Under the pieces are notes generated by a model. That model searched no databases. It worked only from the letters and a program-made list of their open reading frames with translations, and had not been told where the DNA came from. Of a stretch of 57,212 nucleotides of DNA, positions 27,164-35,640 are shown one piece after another (position 1 is the first letter of the stretch; each line of letters opens with the position of its first letter). Source of the stretch: Polyangium jinanense (lineage in GTDB: Bacteria; Myxococcota; Polyangia; Polyangiales; Polyangiaceae); assembly GCF_028435365.1 (NCBI RefSeq), contig NZ_JAGTJJ010000066.1, forward strand, positions 1 through 57,212. The letters run 5' to 3'. A program made the position numbers and the translations under genes.

Positions 27164-28032
27164 AGACGTACGCCCTGCCCCTGCTCGCCGCCGCGTTCCT
27201 GTTCTCGTCCAGCTCCGCGGAGCCCGCGTCCGAGGCCGCTGCTGCGCCCGCGCCCGCTGCCGCGCCCGCTGCCGCGCCCGCTGCCGCGCCCGCTGCCGCG
27301 CCCGCTGCCGCTTCCGAGCCTCCCGCGCTGCCCGAGGGCATGCGCGTCCTTCTCGGCAAACGCGCGGGCCAGATCGTCACGGTCTCCGTGGTTCGTCCGC
27401 GACAGCTCGTCACGGTCTCCGTGGTTCGTCCGCGCCACCTCGTCACGATCGTCCAGGGGGACAAACGTGTCCTCGGCTCGAACGAGGCGTCCCTCGCCGT
27501 CGATCCTGCGCAGCCGATCACCTGGGAGACGACCGACCGCAGCACGCTGGAGACGCTCCGCGGCGAGGCCGTGATCTCCCTGCAAGGTGATGGCCGTCCC
27601 ATGTCCGCCACGCTCCATCCCAAGGCGCTCCTTGCGGCCGTCGCGGAGGAGGCCGAGGGCCGCCACGTTTGCAAGGCGTTCGAGGGCACGAGCGCAGGCT
27701 TCTCCGTGGTTTGTCGCGTCGAGTCCCTCACCGTCGCCGCTGCGCGCACCTTCGGCGATGCCCCGCTCGATCGCATCCAGAACGTCGCCGTTGGCGAGCA
27801 GACGTTCTTCCGCATGGAGCTCGATCCCGGCGCGGACGGCGTCGACGCTACGGTCCTCGGCTACTCGGCCAACGCGCGTGGGCACGTCGTTCGTGCCGAG
27901 GCGAGCAGGCTTCCCGGCGAGGCGCGACCCTCGCTCGCGCTCCTCTCCGAGTCGCGGATGCAGCCCGTTCCCATCCCGCGCCACTTCCCGCATCGCCGTC
28001 CCCACCACCCGCGGATCGAGCCCTTCGATTGA
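27160..28032 (+). CDS. Secreted Ala/Pro-rich protein, unknown function
   Basis: A 290-residue protein with a signal peptide (MKTYALPLLAAAFLFSSSSA) and then an Ala/Pro tract encoded by five identical 12-bp repeats. An 11-residue tandem duplication (VTVSVVRPR core) follows at about 71-92. The remainder mixes beta strands and a pair of Cys (HVCKAF, VVCRVE, about 45 bp apart), and ends in a His/Pro/Arg-rich tail (RHFPHRRPHHPR) that might bind metal. The GTG overlaps the preceding stop (GTGA) and GAGGA lies just upstream, so translation is coupled to the cytochrome gene. Family not recognised. Confidence 0.7.
   Translation: MKTYALPLLAAAFLFSSSSAEPASEAAAAPAPAAAPAAAPAAAPAAAPAAASEPPALPEGMRVLLGKRAGQIVTVSVVRPRQLVTVSVVRPRHLVTIVQGDKRVLGSNEASLAVDPAQPITWETTDRSTLETLRGEAVISLQGDGRPMSATLHPKALLAAVAEEAEGRHVCKAFEGTSAGFSVVCRVESLTVAAARTFGDAPLDRIQNVAVGEQTFFRMELDPGADGVDATVLGYSANARGHVVRAEASRLPGEARPSLALLSESRMQPVPIPRHFPHRRPHHPRIEPFD
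27250..27309 (+). repeat. Five 12-bp tandem repeats
   Basis: Five identical copies of GCGCCCGCTGCC, encoding an APAA tract at the mature N-terminus of the Ala/Pro-rich protein. Likely slippage-prone and variable in length. Confidence 0.9.
27370..27435 (+). repeat. 33-bp tandem duplication in frame
   Basis: Two adjacent 33-bp units differ at only two positions and encode QIVTVSVVRPR and QLVTVSVVRPR; a third partial unit (HLVTIV) follows. The near-identity at DNA level indicates a recent duplication. Confidence 0.85.
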
Positions 28033-28065
28033 TCCCGGCGCGCGCATCACGCAAGCTCCCTCCCG

Positions 28066-28947
28066 ATGCGCCACGCCCTGCTCCTCGCGCCCCTCCTTGC
28101 CGCCGCGTGCAGCGCCGCGCCTCCGCCTTCCGGCACCACGACGGTCGCTGATCCCGGCTCCGTGCTCGTCGTCGTCGACACGCCGCCCGCGGCCACGGCC
28201 TCGGCCGAACCCCCGGCACCGAAGTTCGTCGCGCGTGGCGATCTCGAGTGGGCCATCTTCGGCGACACGCCCACCGTCGCGTGGGCGCCCGACGGCGTCC
28301 GCCTCGCCATCGCCAACCAGGTGAACTACCTCCACACGCCTGCGCCGGCTGGCCAGGCCGGCATCGACGTCGTGCACGTGGAGACCGGCAAGCGCACGCG
28401 TGTCCACGAGGGACCCGGCTATCACCCGGTGTGGCTCTCCGACGATCAGATGGCCTTCGGCTGTTCGACCTACGAGTGCGACGACGCGGGCCAGGGCATC
28501 TACCTGCTCGACCTCGGCAAACGCGCGCGCCGCGCGCTCGCGCACGGCGCCTACCACACGCGGGCCGCCAAGGACGGCGGCGTGATCTTCTTCTCCGGCT
28601 TCCCCGAGTACGAGGGATGGATGAGCTGGGATCTGCGCAGCCCGAAGCCGAAGCGCATCTCGGGCCCGGAAGACTCGTGGAAAGCGCCGGCCGCGCCGCT
28701 CGCCGATCAGTGCCCCTCGAAGGTGGGCGATCGACGCGTCGAGCAGCGCGGCGATCAGATCTTCGTGGTCGACGCTGCGACCGGCGGCCGCCACGCCATC
28801 GTCACGGCGGAGCCCTGGAACCTCGCGTGGCCCGGGGATCGTGGCGCCGTCCAGCCGTGTTTGTCCCCGGACGGCAAGTTCGTCGTGTACTTCTCCCAGC
28901 GCGGCGGCGCGGGCCTCGTCGGCGTGCGCCAGCTCGACACTCCTTGA
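28066..28947 (+). CDS. TolB-like beta-propeller lipoprotein
   Basis: A 293-residue lipoprotein (lipobox LAAAC, Cys15) with a Ser/Thr/Pro linker, then repeats of the WD40-like/TolB type: PTVAWAPDGVRLAIAN, YHPVWLSDDQMAF, VQPCLSPDGKFVVYFSQR. These give four or more blade motifs, probably a six-bladed propeller. Four to six cysteines may form disulfides (CSTYEC). Its stop overlaps the TTG start of the O-antigen-ligase-like gene (TTGA). A binding role in the envelope is plausible; no enzymatic residues seen. Confidence 0.75.
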   Translation: MRHALLLAPLLAAACSAAPPPSGTTTVADPGSVLVVVDTPPAATASAEPPAPKFVARGDLEWAIFGDTPTVAWAPDGVRLAIANQVNYLHTPAPAGQAGIDVVHVETGKRTRVHEGPGYHPVWLSDDQMAFGCSTYECDDAGQGIYLLDLGKRARRALAHGAYHTRAAKDGGVIFFSGFPEYEGWMSWDLRSPKPKRISGPEDSWKAPAAPLADQCPSKVGDRRVEQRGDQIFVVDAATGGRHAIVTAEPWNLAWPGDRGAVQPCLSPDGKFVVYFSQRGGAGLVGVRQLDTP

Positions 28948-30455
28948 CCCGGTCCGCCGCAAAACGCGCGGCCGCGGTCGTCCTGCTCGTCCTCCTGCCG
29001 CTCGCGACCTCGCCGCTGACCGTCGACCTCCGGCCGCAGAAGACGCTCGTGCTCGCGCTCGCGCTCCCGCTCTGCGCGTGGGGCGCGCCTTCGCTCGTCG
29101 CGACGCTCGCGCTCGCGCTCGGCCTGCTCGCGCTGCTCGTCTGGCCCGCTGCACCTTGGGAGATCCTCGCCGTCGTTTCAGCTCCAAGCGTGTTCGGCGC
29201 GCTCTCGGAGCTCTTCGCCGAGGATCGCGCTTTCGCCTTCCGCCTCGCGCGTCGCGCCGTCCTTGCCGCGAGCTCGCTCGCCCTCGCGGGCGCGCTCGGC
29301 CTCGTTCCCTTCGATACCGGCGCCTTCCGCCTGCCGTACCCCGTGCTCGTCGGCACGTTCGGCAATCCGAACCATCTCGCCGCGTTCCTGCTGCTCGTGC
29401 TCCCGCTCTGCGCCGCCGATCGCGCATCGGCCACGCGGCGCGCCGATCGGATCGAAGCCACGCTCGCGCTGATCCTTGGTGCCGCAACCATCCTCCTCTG
29501 CCGCTCGCACCTCGCCGCCCTCGCGCTCGCCGCCGAGGTGCTCCTGCTCGTCCCGCGTGCCGCGCTCGCCGCGCCCCTCGCGGGCCTCGCGCTCGTCCCG
29601 ATCGCGCTCACATCCGAGGGGTTCGTCCGCGCCGTCGAGGGCCGCCTTTACCTCGTCGCCGTCCACGCGCGAGGTCTGTGGGGGAAAGCCTTGCTGCTCG
29701 GCGTCGGCCCCGACGCGATCGCCCCGCGCTTCCTCGACTGGCAAGCCGATCACCTCGCCGCGCACCCCGACGCCGCGCGGTTCTGGACCTTCCCCGAGCA
29801 CCCGCACGACGACGTCGCCGCGCTCGTCCTCGCCTTCGGCCTCCTCCCCACAGCGCTCGCGCTCTTCCTCGCGCGAAAGCGCCTCCGCCTCGCGCCCGCC
29901 TTGCCCCGCGCCGAGCTTCGCGCCGCGTGGATCGCCTTCGCCCTGCTCGCGCTCGGCGCCGGGCTCGCGGCCTCGCCGGCGACGTGGATCGCGGCGATCC
30001 TCGTGCTCGCTTGCACCTTCCGTCCGCGGGTTGCCTCGCGCGCATCGTGGAACCTCGCGCACGTGGGCCTCGCGTGTGCGCTCGCCTGGGCCCTCGTGGC
30101 CTTCGCGCAGTTCCTCTCGGCCTACCACCACCGCGAGGCCATCCGCACGGCGACGACCTCGGGCGACACACGCACCGCGCTCCGCCACACGCGCGCGGCG
30201 CTCGCGTTTCCCTTCGATCGAGCCCGCCTCCTTCACCTCGAAGGCCGCCTCCTCCTCGAATCCGGCGATCCGCGCGAGGCCGCGGACAAACTGCGCGAAG
30301 CCGCGCGCCTCTTGCCGCATCCGATCGTGTGGAAAGCCCTCGCCGCCGCGGAGCGCGCCGCGGGAAGGCCGGACGCAGCCCTCGCCGCCACGCGCGCGTG
30401 GCTCCGCTACCGCCCCGGGGATCCCGAAGCGAAGGCCCTCCTCGAAGGACGCTAG
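28944..30455 (+). CDS. O-antigen ligase-like membrane protein with TPR tail
   Basis: About 503 residues with roughly ten to twelve hydrophobic helices and, at the C-terminus (about 395-500), TPR-like repeats (RTALRHTRAALAFPFDRARLLHLEGRLLLESGDPREA). The central stretch VGTFGNPNHLAAFLLLVLPL (about 130) and the periplasmic loop with HPHDD (near 285) are typical of the Wzy/WaaL/ligase superfamily (VGTFGNPN is a common motif). The start is read as TTG at 28944, overlapping the lipoprotein stop; no ATG or GTG nearby would keep the first membrane helix. It may ligate or polymerise a surface glycan or another lipid-linked substrate. Converges on the MauG-like gene with a 10-bp gap. Confidence 0.75.
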   Translation: MTRSAAKRAAAVVLLVLLPLATSPLTVDLRPQKTLVLALALPLCAWGAPSLVATLALALGLLALLVWPAAPWEILAVVSAPSVFGALSELFAEDRAFAFRLARRAVLAASSLALAGALGLVPFDTGAFRLPYPVLVGTFGNPNHLAAFLLLVLPLCAADRASATRRADRIEATLALILGAATILLCRSHLAALALAAEVLLLVPRAALAAPLAGLALVPIALTSEGFVRAVEGRLYLVAVHARGLWGKALLLGVGPDAIAPRFLDWQADHLAAHPDAARFWTFPEHPHDDVAALVLAFGLLPTALALFLARKRLRLAPALPRAELRAAWIAFALLALGAGLAASPATWIAAILVLACTFRPRVASRASWNLAHVGLACALAWALVAFAQFLSAYHHREAIRTATTSGDTRTALRHTRAALAFPFDRARLLHLEGRLLLESGDPREAADKLREAARLLPHPIVWKALAAAERAAGRPDAALAATRAWLRYRPGDPEAKALLEGR

Positions 30456-30465
30456 GGATGAGGTT

Positions 30466-31806
30466 TTACTTCGTGGAACCGAACGACGTGTCGACGAGCA
30501 GCGCTTCGGGGATCGGATCGCCCGTCAGCGTCTCCAGGAACGCGACGATGTCGTCGATCTCCTGCGGCGTGAGGTTCAGCGGCACCATGAGCGGATCCTT
30601 CGTGCCCGCGAAGTCCTTGTCGGCGCCGCCCACGTTGTAGAACTCGACCACCTCGCGCAGCGTCGCGAGATGCCCCGTGTGCATGAACGGCCCCGTCTTC
30701 GCCACCGTGCGCAGGCCCTTCGTGCGGAACGCGCCGAGCAGCTTCTCGTCCTTCGTCACGCCCTTGCTGCGGTCGATGCTCGGGTCGTCGTTGTAGATGC
30801 CCTTCGTGCTGAAGTCCCAGCCGAAGTAGACGTCGAGCGCCTGGAACCGCCCCGGATCACCGCCCATGTCCGGCGGAAGCACGTGCTCGCCGATCTGCGG
30901 CACGCCCGTCACGTGGAAGTCGTTGTCGCTGAACGTCGGGCCCGCGTGGCATGCGACGCACGCCGCCTTCCCCACGAAGAGCCCGAGCCCGCGCTTGGCG
31001 CTCTCGCTGATCGCCGACACGTCCCCGGCCACGTACCGATCGAACGGCGCATTGCCGCTCTGGAGCAGCCTGAGGTACGCCGCGAGCGCCTTGCCGAAGT
31101 TCGCGTAGGCGCGGTTGATCACGGCGCGATCCTCCGCCGGCATGCTCTGCCACACGTCGGGCGCGACCGTCGGCGACGCGATCATCGGGAAGCGTGAAGC
31201 GTCCGGATGCATCGGATCGAGCGCCGGATCGAGGTCCGGCTCGAAGAGATCGTTGTACGCCGCGCGGTAGTCCGGCTGCTGGTAGAGGAAGTGCACGATG
31301 CCCGAGCGATCCGTGCCCATGACGAACTCGGCCGGGACGAGGCACTTGCCCCAGAGGTTGTCGTTGTAGCCGACCCAGCCGAACCAGTCCGTGTACGTCG
31401 CGACGTTCACCAGCGTCGGCGCGTTGCGGATGAACGGCTCGATCGCGATCGACGTGTTCGCCGGCTTCGAACGCGTGTCGACGAACCAGTCCGTCTTGAT
31501 GTGGCAACTCTCGCACGAGACCTTGCCCGTTTCGCCCACGTTCCCGAGATCGTTCGCCACCTTGATTGGCCCGGAGTAGCCCTTCTCGTAGAAGAGCCGT
31601 TGCCCGAGCTCCGCCGCCTTGGGGTTGTCCGCAAAGGCGTTCGTCGTATCCGCCTCGAGCGGCGGGAGCGGCGAAAGCTTCTGGATCTCCGTCCAGTCCT
31701 CCGGCGTGAAATGCCCGTCGACGAGCTCCTCGCTCTCGTCCTCGCAGCCGCCCAGGGCCGCCGCCGCCATCACCACGCACAACCAAATCCCTGTTCGCGC
31801 TCGCAT
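30466..31806 (-). CDS. MauG/cytochrome c peroxidase-like di-haem lipoprotein
   Basis: A 446-residue lipoprotein (lipobox LGGC, Cys21) with two c-type haem motifs: CESCH (98-102) and CVACH (about 279-283). Family landmarks include LGQRLFYEKGYSG, RNAPTLVNVA, FGKALAAYLRLL and FRTKGLRTVAKTGPFMHTGHLATLREVVEFYN, all as in the bacterial di-haem peroxidase/MauG family. GAGGAGG precedes the ATG. The second haem site has HTG as possible distal/axial His region. It converges on the O-antigen-ligase-like gene, and a second di-haem protein lies nearby at 25301. Peroxidase versus protein-modifying activity cannot be decided from sequence. Confidence 0.88.
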   Translation of the reverse strand: MRARTGIWLCVVMAAAALGGCEDESEELVDGHFTPEDWTEIQKLSPLPPLEADTTNAFADNPKAAELGQRLFYEKGYSGPIKVANDLGNVGETGKVSCESCHIKTDWFVDTRSKPANTSIAIEPFIRNAPTLVNVATYTDWFGWVGYNDNLWGKCLVPAEFVMGTDRSGIVHFLYQQPDYRAAYNDLFEPDLDPALDPMHPDASRFPMIASPTVAPDVWQSMPAEDRAVINRAYANFGKALAAYLRLLQSGNAPFDRYVAGDVSAISESAKRGLGLFVGKAACVACHAGPTFSDNDFHVTGVPQIGEHVLPPDMGGDPGRFQALDVYFGWDFSTKGIYNDDPSIDRSKGVTKDEKLLGAFRTKGLRTVAKTGPFMHTGHLATLREVVEFYNVGGADKDFAGTKDPLMVPLNLTPQEIDDIVAFLETLTGDPIPEALLVDTSFGSTK

Positions 31807-31921
31807 GGAAACCTCCTCGCACGCGTGCCGCGCGCTCCCCCCTCGTGCCCGAGCATCGTAACGAACGCGGAGAGGCGGCGATAGCGGTTCGTCGCGCGCG
31901 GGCCGGTTTTGACGACGTTCC

Positions 31922-33763
31922 CTAACGGTACCCTTCGGCCTGAAGCGCGAACATCCGCGCGTACCGCCCGTCCTTCGCGACGAGCTCGGCGTGCGTTCCC
32001 TCCTCGATCACGCGGCCGCCGTCGATCACGAGGATCCGATCCGCCATGCGCACCGTCGGGAACCGGTGCGACACGACGAACGTCGTCCGTCCCTCGGCGA
32101 GCTTGCGGAACCGCTCGAAGACCGCGTGCTCCGCCTCCGCATCGAGCGCCGCCGTGGGCTCGTCGAGCACGAGCACATCGGCCTCTTCGCGCATGAACGC
32201 CCGCGCGAGCGCCACCTTCTGCCACTGCCCGCCGCTGAGCTCCGTCCCGTCCTTGAACCACCGTCCGAGCTGCGTATCGAGCCCACTCGGCAGCGTCGCG
32301 AGCACCTCTTCGGCCCCGCCACGCGTGATCGCCCGCGAGAGCCGATCCGCGTCCTCCATGTGCGGCGTGCTTCCGAAGCCGACGTTCTCCCGCGCCGTGA
32401 GCTGATACCGGTTGTAGTCCTGGAACACGACGCCGATGCGCCGCCGGAGCGCGTCGAGATCCCACGCGGCGAGATCTTTCCCATCGAGCAGGATGCGCCC
32501 TTCGGTCGGCGCGTAGAGCCGCGTGAGCAGCTTGATCAGCGTCGTCTTGCCCGCGCCGTTGTGCCCCACGAGCGCCACGCTCTGCCCGCGCGGCACGAAC
32601 AGATCGAGCTTCGCGAGCGCGAGCTTCTCCTGCCCCGGGTACCGGAAGCTCACGCCCTCGAAGCGGATGCCTTGCTCGCGTCCCGCCTCATCTCCTTCGA
32701 CCTCGCGTTTCGCCGCGTCGGGGAGCGCGATCTTCGGCGCACTCGCCCCGTCGTTCGTGGGGATCGCGAGGTAGGAGAACAGGTTCGACATGTACAGGTT
32801 GTGCTCGTACATGCCGCCGAGCGACGACAGGATCGACTGGAACGCCTGCTGGCCCTGGCGGAACGAGATGCCGTAGAGCACGAGGTCGCCGAGCGTGAGA
32901 TCGCCCCTCGCCGCGCCGAGCGCCATCGACGCGTAGCAGGCGTAAAACGCGCCCGTGCCGAGCAGCGACAAACCCCAGCCGAGGCCCGCGCGCTGCACCG
33001 CGAGCGCCCGATCCTCGCGGTAAAACTTTTCCCCGAGCGCGCGGTACCGCTCGAGCAGGACCTGCCCGATCCCGAAGAGTTTGACCTCTTTCGCGTGCGC
33101 GTCGTTCGCGAGGACGTACTCCAGGTAGTTGAGCTTCCGCGCCTCGGGCGAGCGCCAGTTGCGCAGCCGGAACGCGAGGTTGCCGAGCTTCACCTCCGCG
33201 ATCGCCCCGGGCAGCGACGCGAGCGCGAGCGCGAGCACCGCGAACCCGCTCCACCGGAACAGGAGCGCCCCGTAGCCCGCGAGCGTCACCAGGCTCTGCA
33301 CGATCCCGAACGTCTCGGTCACCATCGCGAGCGGCCTCGACGAGGCCTCGCGCCGCGCCCGCGTGAGCTGATCGTAGACCTGCGGCTCCTCGAAGTGCCG
33401 GAGCTCCAGCGTGAGCGCCTTCTCCAGGATCGCGCCGTTGATGTCGAGCCCGAGCCGTGCCCCGATGAGCGAGCGGAGCAGCCCCATCCCGCGCTGCACG
33501 AGCGCGAGCGCCGCCACGAGCGCGAGCTCGACGAGCACCCAGCGCAGCGTCGCCTCGCGGGAATGCGCGGCCACCGCGTCCACGATCGCCTTGCCCGCGT
33601 ACGCGACGCCGAGCGGCAGCACCGCGGCGGCAAGGGTCAGCACGAAGAGCGTGATCGTCGCGAGCTTGGCCGACCGGAACAGCAAGAGGAGCGTGCGCGG
33701 CGTATGCTCGAAGCTCCCGCGCAGGCGGACGAGGAGGTTCGGCTTCGGATTCGGCTCGGCCAT
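31922..33763 (-). CDS. ABC exporter (fused membrane and ATPase domains)
   Basis: A 613-residue half-transporter. Six membrane helices lie within about 30-320 and the ATPase within about 360-600, with Walker A GHNGAGKTT (about 400-408), signature LSGGQ (about 508), Walker B VLVLDEPTAALD (about 533), and a switch His in VVSHRFPTV. It resembles type I ABC exporters of the MsbA/McjD type, a homodimer by inference. MAEPNPKPN at 33763 is the chosen start; the frame extends to 33844 without a better ribosome site. It lies 115 bp downstream of the MauG-like gene on the same strand. The substrate is unknown. Confidence 0.9.
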   Translation of the reverse strand: MAEPNPKPNLLVRLRGSFEHTPRTLLLLFRSAKLATITLFVLTLAAAVLPLGVAYAGKAIVDAVAAHSREATLRWVLVELALVAALALVQRGMGLLRSLIGARLGLDINGAILEKALTLELRHFEEPQVYDQLTRARREASSRPLAMVTETFGIVQSLVTLAGYGALLFRWSGFAVLALALASLPGAIAEVKLGNLAFRLRNWRSPEARKLNYLEYVLANDAHAKEVKLFGIGQVLLERYRALGEKFYREDRALAVQRAGLGWGLSLLGTGAFYACYASMALGAARGDLTLGDLVLYGISFRQGQQAFQSILSSLGGMYEHNLYMSNLFSYLAIPTNDGASAPKIALPDAAKREVEGDEAGREQGIRFEGVSFRYPGQEKLALAKLDLFVPRGQSVALVGHNGAGKTTLIKLLTRLYAPTEGRILLDGKDLAAWDLDALRRRIGVVFQDYNRYQLTARENVGFGSTPHMEDADRLSRAITRGGAEEVLATLPSGLDTQLGRWFKDGTELSGGQWQKVALARAFMREEADVLVLDEPTAALDAEAEHAVFERFRKLAEGRTTFVVSHRFPTVRMADRILVIDGGRVIEEGTHAELVAKDGRYARMFALQAEGYR

Positions 33764-33967
33764 CGCCGCCCCATTGTTGCGCGCCCCTTGCCAAACCGCC
33801 CGTACGGTTCCTTGCACGCCCTGGTCGAGCAGGACCGAGCACATGCCAGCTGTTGACGTCCGGGGGCCGTCATGGTCAAGCTGGCGACCAGCGCTGGGAT
33901 CGTTCGCTCGGCCCTAGGCGCTGCTTACTTGCTTTTTACGACACGACAAGACGCCGGGGCGAAAACG

Positions 33968-35626
33968 ATGCGTGGACGCTGGCAAAGGTTGGGGGTCGCC
34001 CTCGTGGCGGTGGTGTGTACGTCGGCTTGCGCGACGGGCGCGGTCAACGAGGCCTCGGGCGGCAGCGGGGGCAGCGGGGGCAGCGGCCCCGGCGGAGGTG
34101 GTGGCGCGGGCGGGACCCTCAGCGCGGGCGGCGCGGGCGGCACGGGCGGCGTGGGGGGACAAGGCGGCGCCGGGGGCATGGGTGGCGCGGGCGGCGACGG
34201 CGCCGCGGGCGAGGCGTCGAGCTCCAGCGCGAGCTCCGGTACGGGCGGCAACCCGAACTGCGGCAATGGCATGATGGATCCGGGCGAGCAATGCGACGGC
34301 TCGGATTTCGGCGGCAAGACCTGCGCGAGCATCGGCCTCGGTTCGGGCGACCTGATATGCAATCCGTTCTGCGGCATCGTCGCGAGCAACTGCGTCCCCA
34401 AGGAGCTCTGCGGCGATTACAAGGACAACGATGAGGACGGCCTCATGGATTGCGCGGACGACACGTGCTTCATGGATGCCGGGTGCCTCGACTCGTGTTT
34501 CGCGCCGAAATCGCTCGTCATCCCGGGCTACTTCAACGGTGACTCCTCGGGCCGGCCGAACCTCCAGTCCGCCTCCTGCTCGCCCGTGAGCGGCCCCGAG
34601 GCCATCTTCGAGGTCGTGATGCCGGAGACCGGCAGGTTCGTGGCCACCGTGCATGGCTCGTCCAGCGATTTCAGCGTCTCGCTCCGCACGACCTGCGGCG
34701 ATCCCGCGAGCGAGATCGCCTGCAACAACGACGGCAACTTTGATGGCGGCAAGGGCGACACGGTCGCGGTCGAGGTCGTCCAGGGCCAGAAGATCTACGT
34801 CGTCGTCGACGGCTCCGCGGGCGGCTCGGGCTTCTTCGATCTCAACGTGGAGATGCCCAAGCCCGAGAATTTCTGCAGCGATTTCTGGGACGACGACATC
34901 GACGGCTACGTTGATTGCGACGACACCACGCAATGCCAGGCGACGCCCGAATGCCAGCCGGGCGTCGGCTTGCTCGGCGAGGCTTGTTTCCTCCCCTCCG
35001 ATTGCGCCGCGAACGCGAATGACCCGGCCTGCCTCGAGAGCTGGCAGGGTTTTCCCGACGGGTATTGCACCGAGTGGTGCGACCTCGCCGCGCAGGACTG
35101 CCCTGGCGATGGCTATTGCGTCGATCTCGGCTTCGGCAGCGTGCACGGCCTCTGCCTCGACGGCTGCGTGACCGACGCCGATTGCCGCGTCGGGTATGCC
35201 TGCGCCGACGAAGGTCACCCGACGAAGGTGTGCCGTCAGGGGCCCGAGGCGAACTGCACGAACCACCAGGACGACGACAACAACAACCTCATCGATTGCG
35301 AGGACCCGGGCTGCCAGGCCACGCCGGCCTGCAAGCCCGGCTCGAAGTCCCCCGGCCTGCCCTGCACGAAATCGAACGAGTGTTACGCCGGGCAGAATGA
35401 TCCGGTCTGCCTCTCGCAGGACTGGTTCGGGTATCCGGGCGGCTACTGCACCGAGTTCTGCTACTTCGCGGACGATTGCAGCCCCGGATCGATCTGCTCG
35501 AACTGGCTCTTCTTCCCGAGCGGCGCCGGCACCTGCATGCGCACCTGCCAGACCGACGACCAGTGCCGCCCGGGGTACACCTGCATCGATCTCGGCCTCA
35601 GCGACAAGATCTGCATAGCTTTTTGA
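33968..35626 (+). CDS. Gly-tethered cysteine-rich lipoprotein with acidic repeats
   Basis: A 552-residue exported lipoprotein: lipobox (VVCTSAC), a Gly/Ala-rich tether of about 60 residues, then a large Cys-rich region. Three acidic motifs of the form D-x-D-x-D-G-x-x-D-C-x-D-x-x-C occur (DNDEDGLMDCADDTC, DDDIDGYVDCDDTTQC, DDDNNNLIDCEDPGC), which look like calcium-binding loops. The C-terminal half is an internal duplication: two modules read G-x-x-C...PACLESWQGFPDGYCTEWC and G-x-x-C...PVCLSQDWFGYPGGYCTEFC. The ATG at 33968 opens the signal sequence; the longer frame to 33872 does not. The next gene follows 14 bp after the stop, so the two form an operon. Surface adhesion or binding is inference. 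Confidence 0.8.
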   Translation: MRGRWQRLGVALVAVVCTSACATGAVNEASGGSGGSGGSGPGGGGGAGGTLSAGGAGGTGGVGGQGGAGGMGGAGGDGAAGEASSSSASSGTGGNPNCGNGMMDPGEQCDGSDFGGKTCASIGLGSGDLICNPFCGIVASNCVPKELCGDYKDNDEDGLMDCADDTCFMDAGCLDSCFAPKSLVIPGYFNGDSSGRPNLQSASCSPVSGPEAIFEVVMPETGRFVATVHGSSSDFSVSLRTTCGDPASEIACNNDGNFDGGKGDTVAVEVVQGQKIYVVVDGSAGGSGFFDLNVEMPKPENFCSDFWDDDIDGYVDCDDTTQCQATPECQPGVGLLGEACFLPSDCAANANDPACLESWQGFPDGYCTEWCDLAAQDCPGDGYCVDLGFGSVHGLCLDGCVTDADCRVGYACADEGHPTKVCRQGPEANCTNHQDDDNNNLIDCEDPGCQATPACKPGSKSPGLPCTKSNECYAGQNDPVCLSQDWFGYPGGYCTEFCYFADDCSPGSICSNWLFFPSGAGTCMRTCQTDDQCRPGYTCIDLGLSDKICIAF

Positions 35627-35640
35627 CTCAGGAGTCCGAC

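Noticed and set aside
28248..28943. Upstream part of the 735-residue frame containing the O-antigen-ligase-like gene
   Set aside because: Shadow of the TolB-like lipoprotein; the membrane protein plausibly begins at the TTG overlapping its stop.
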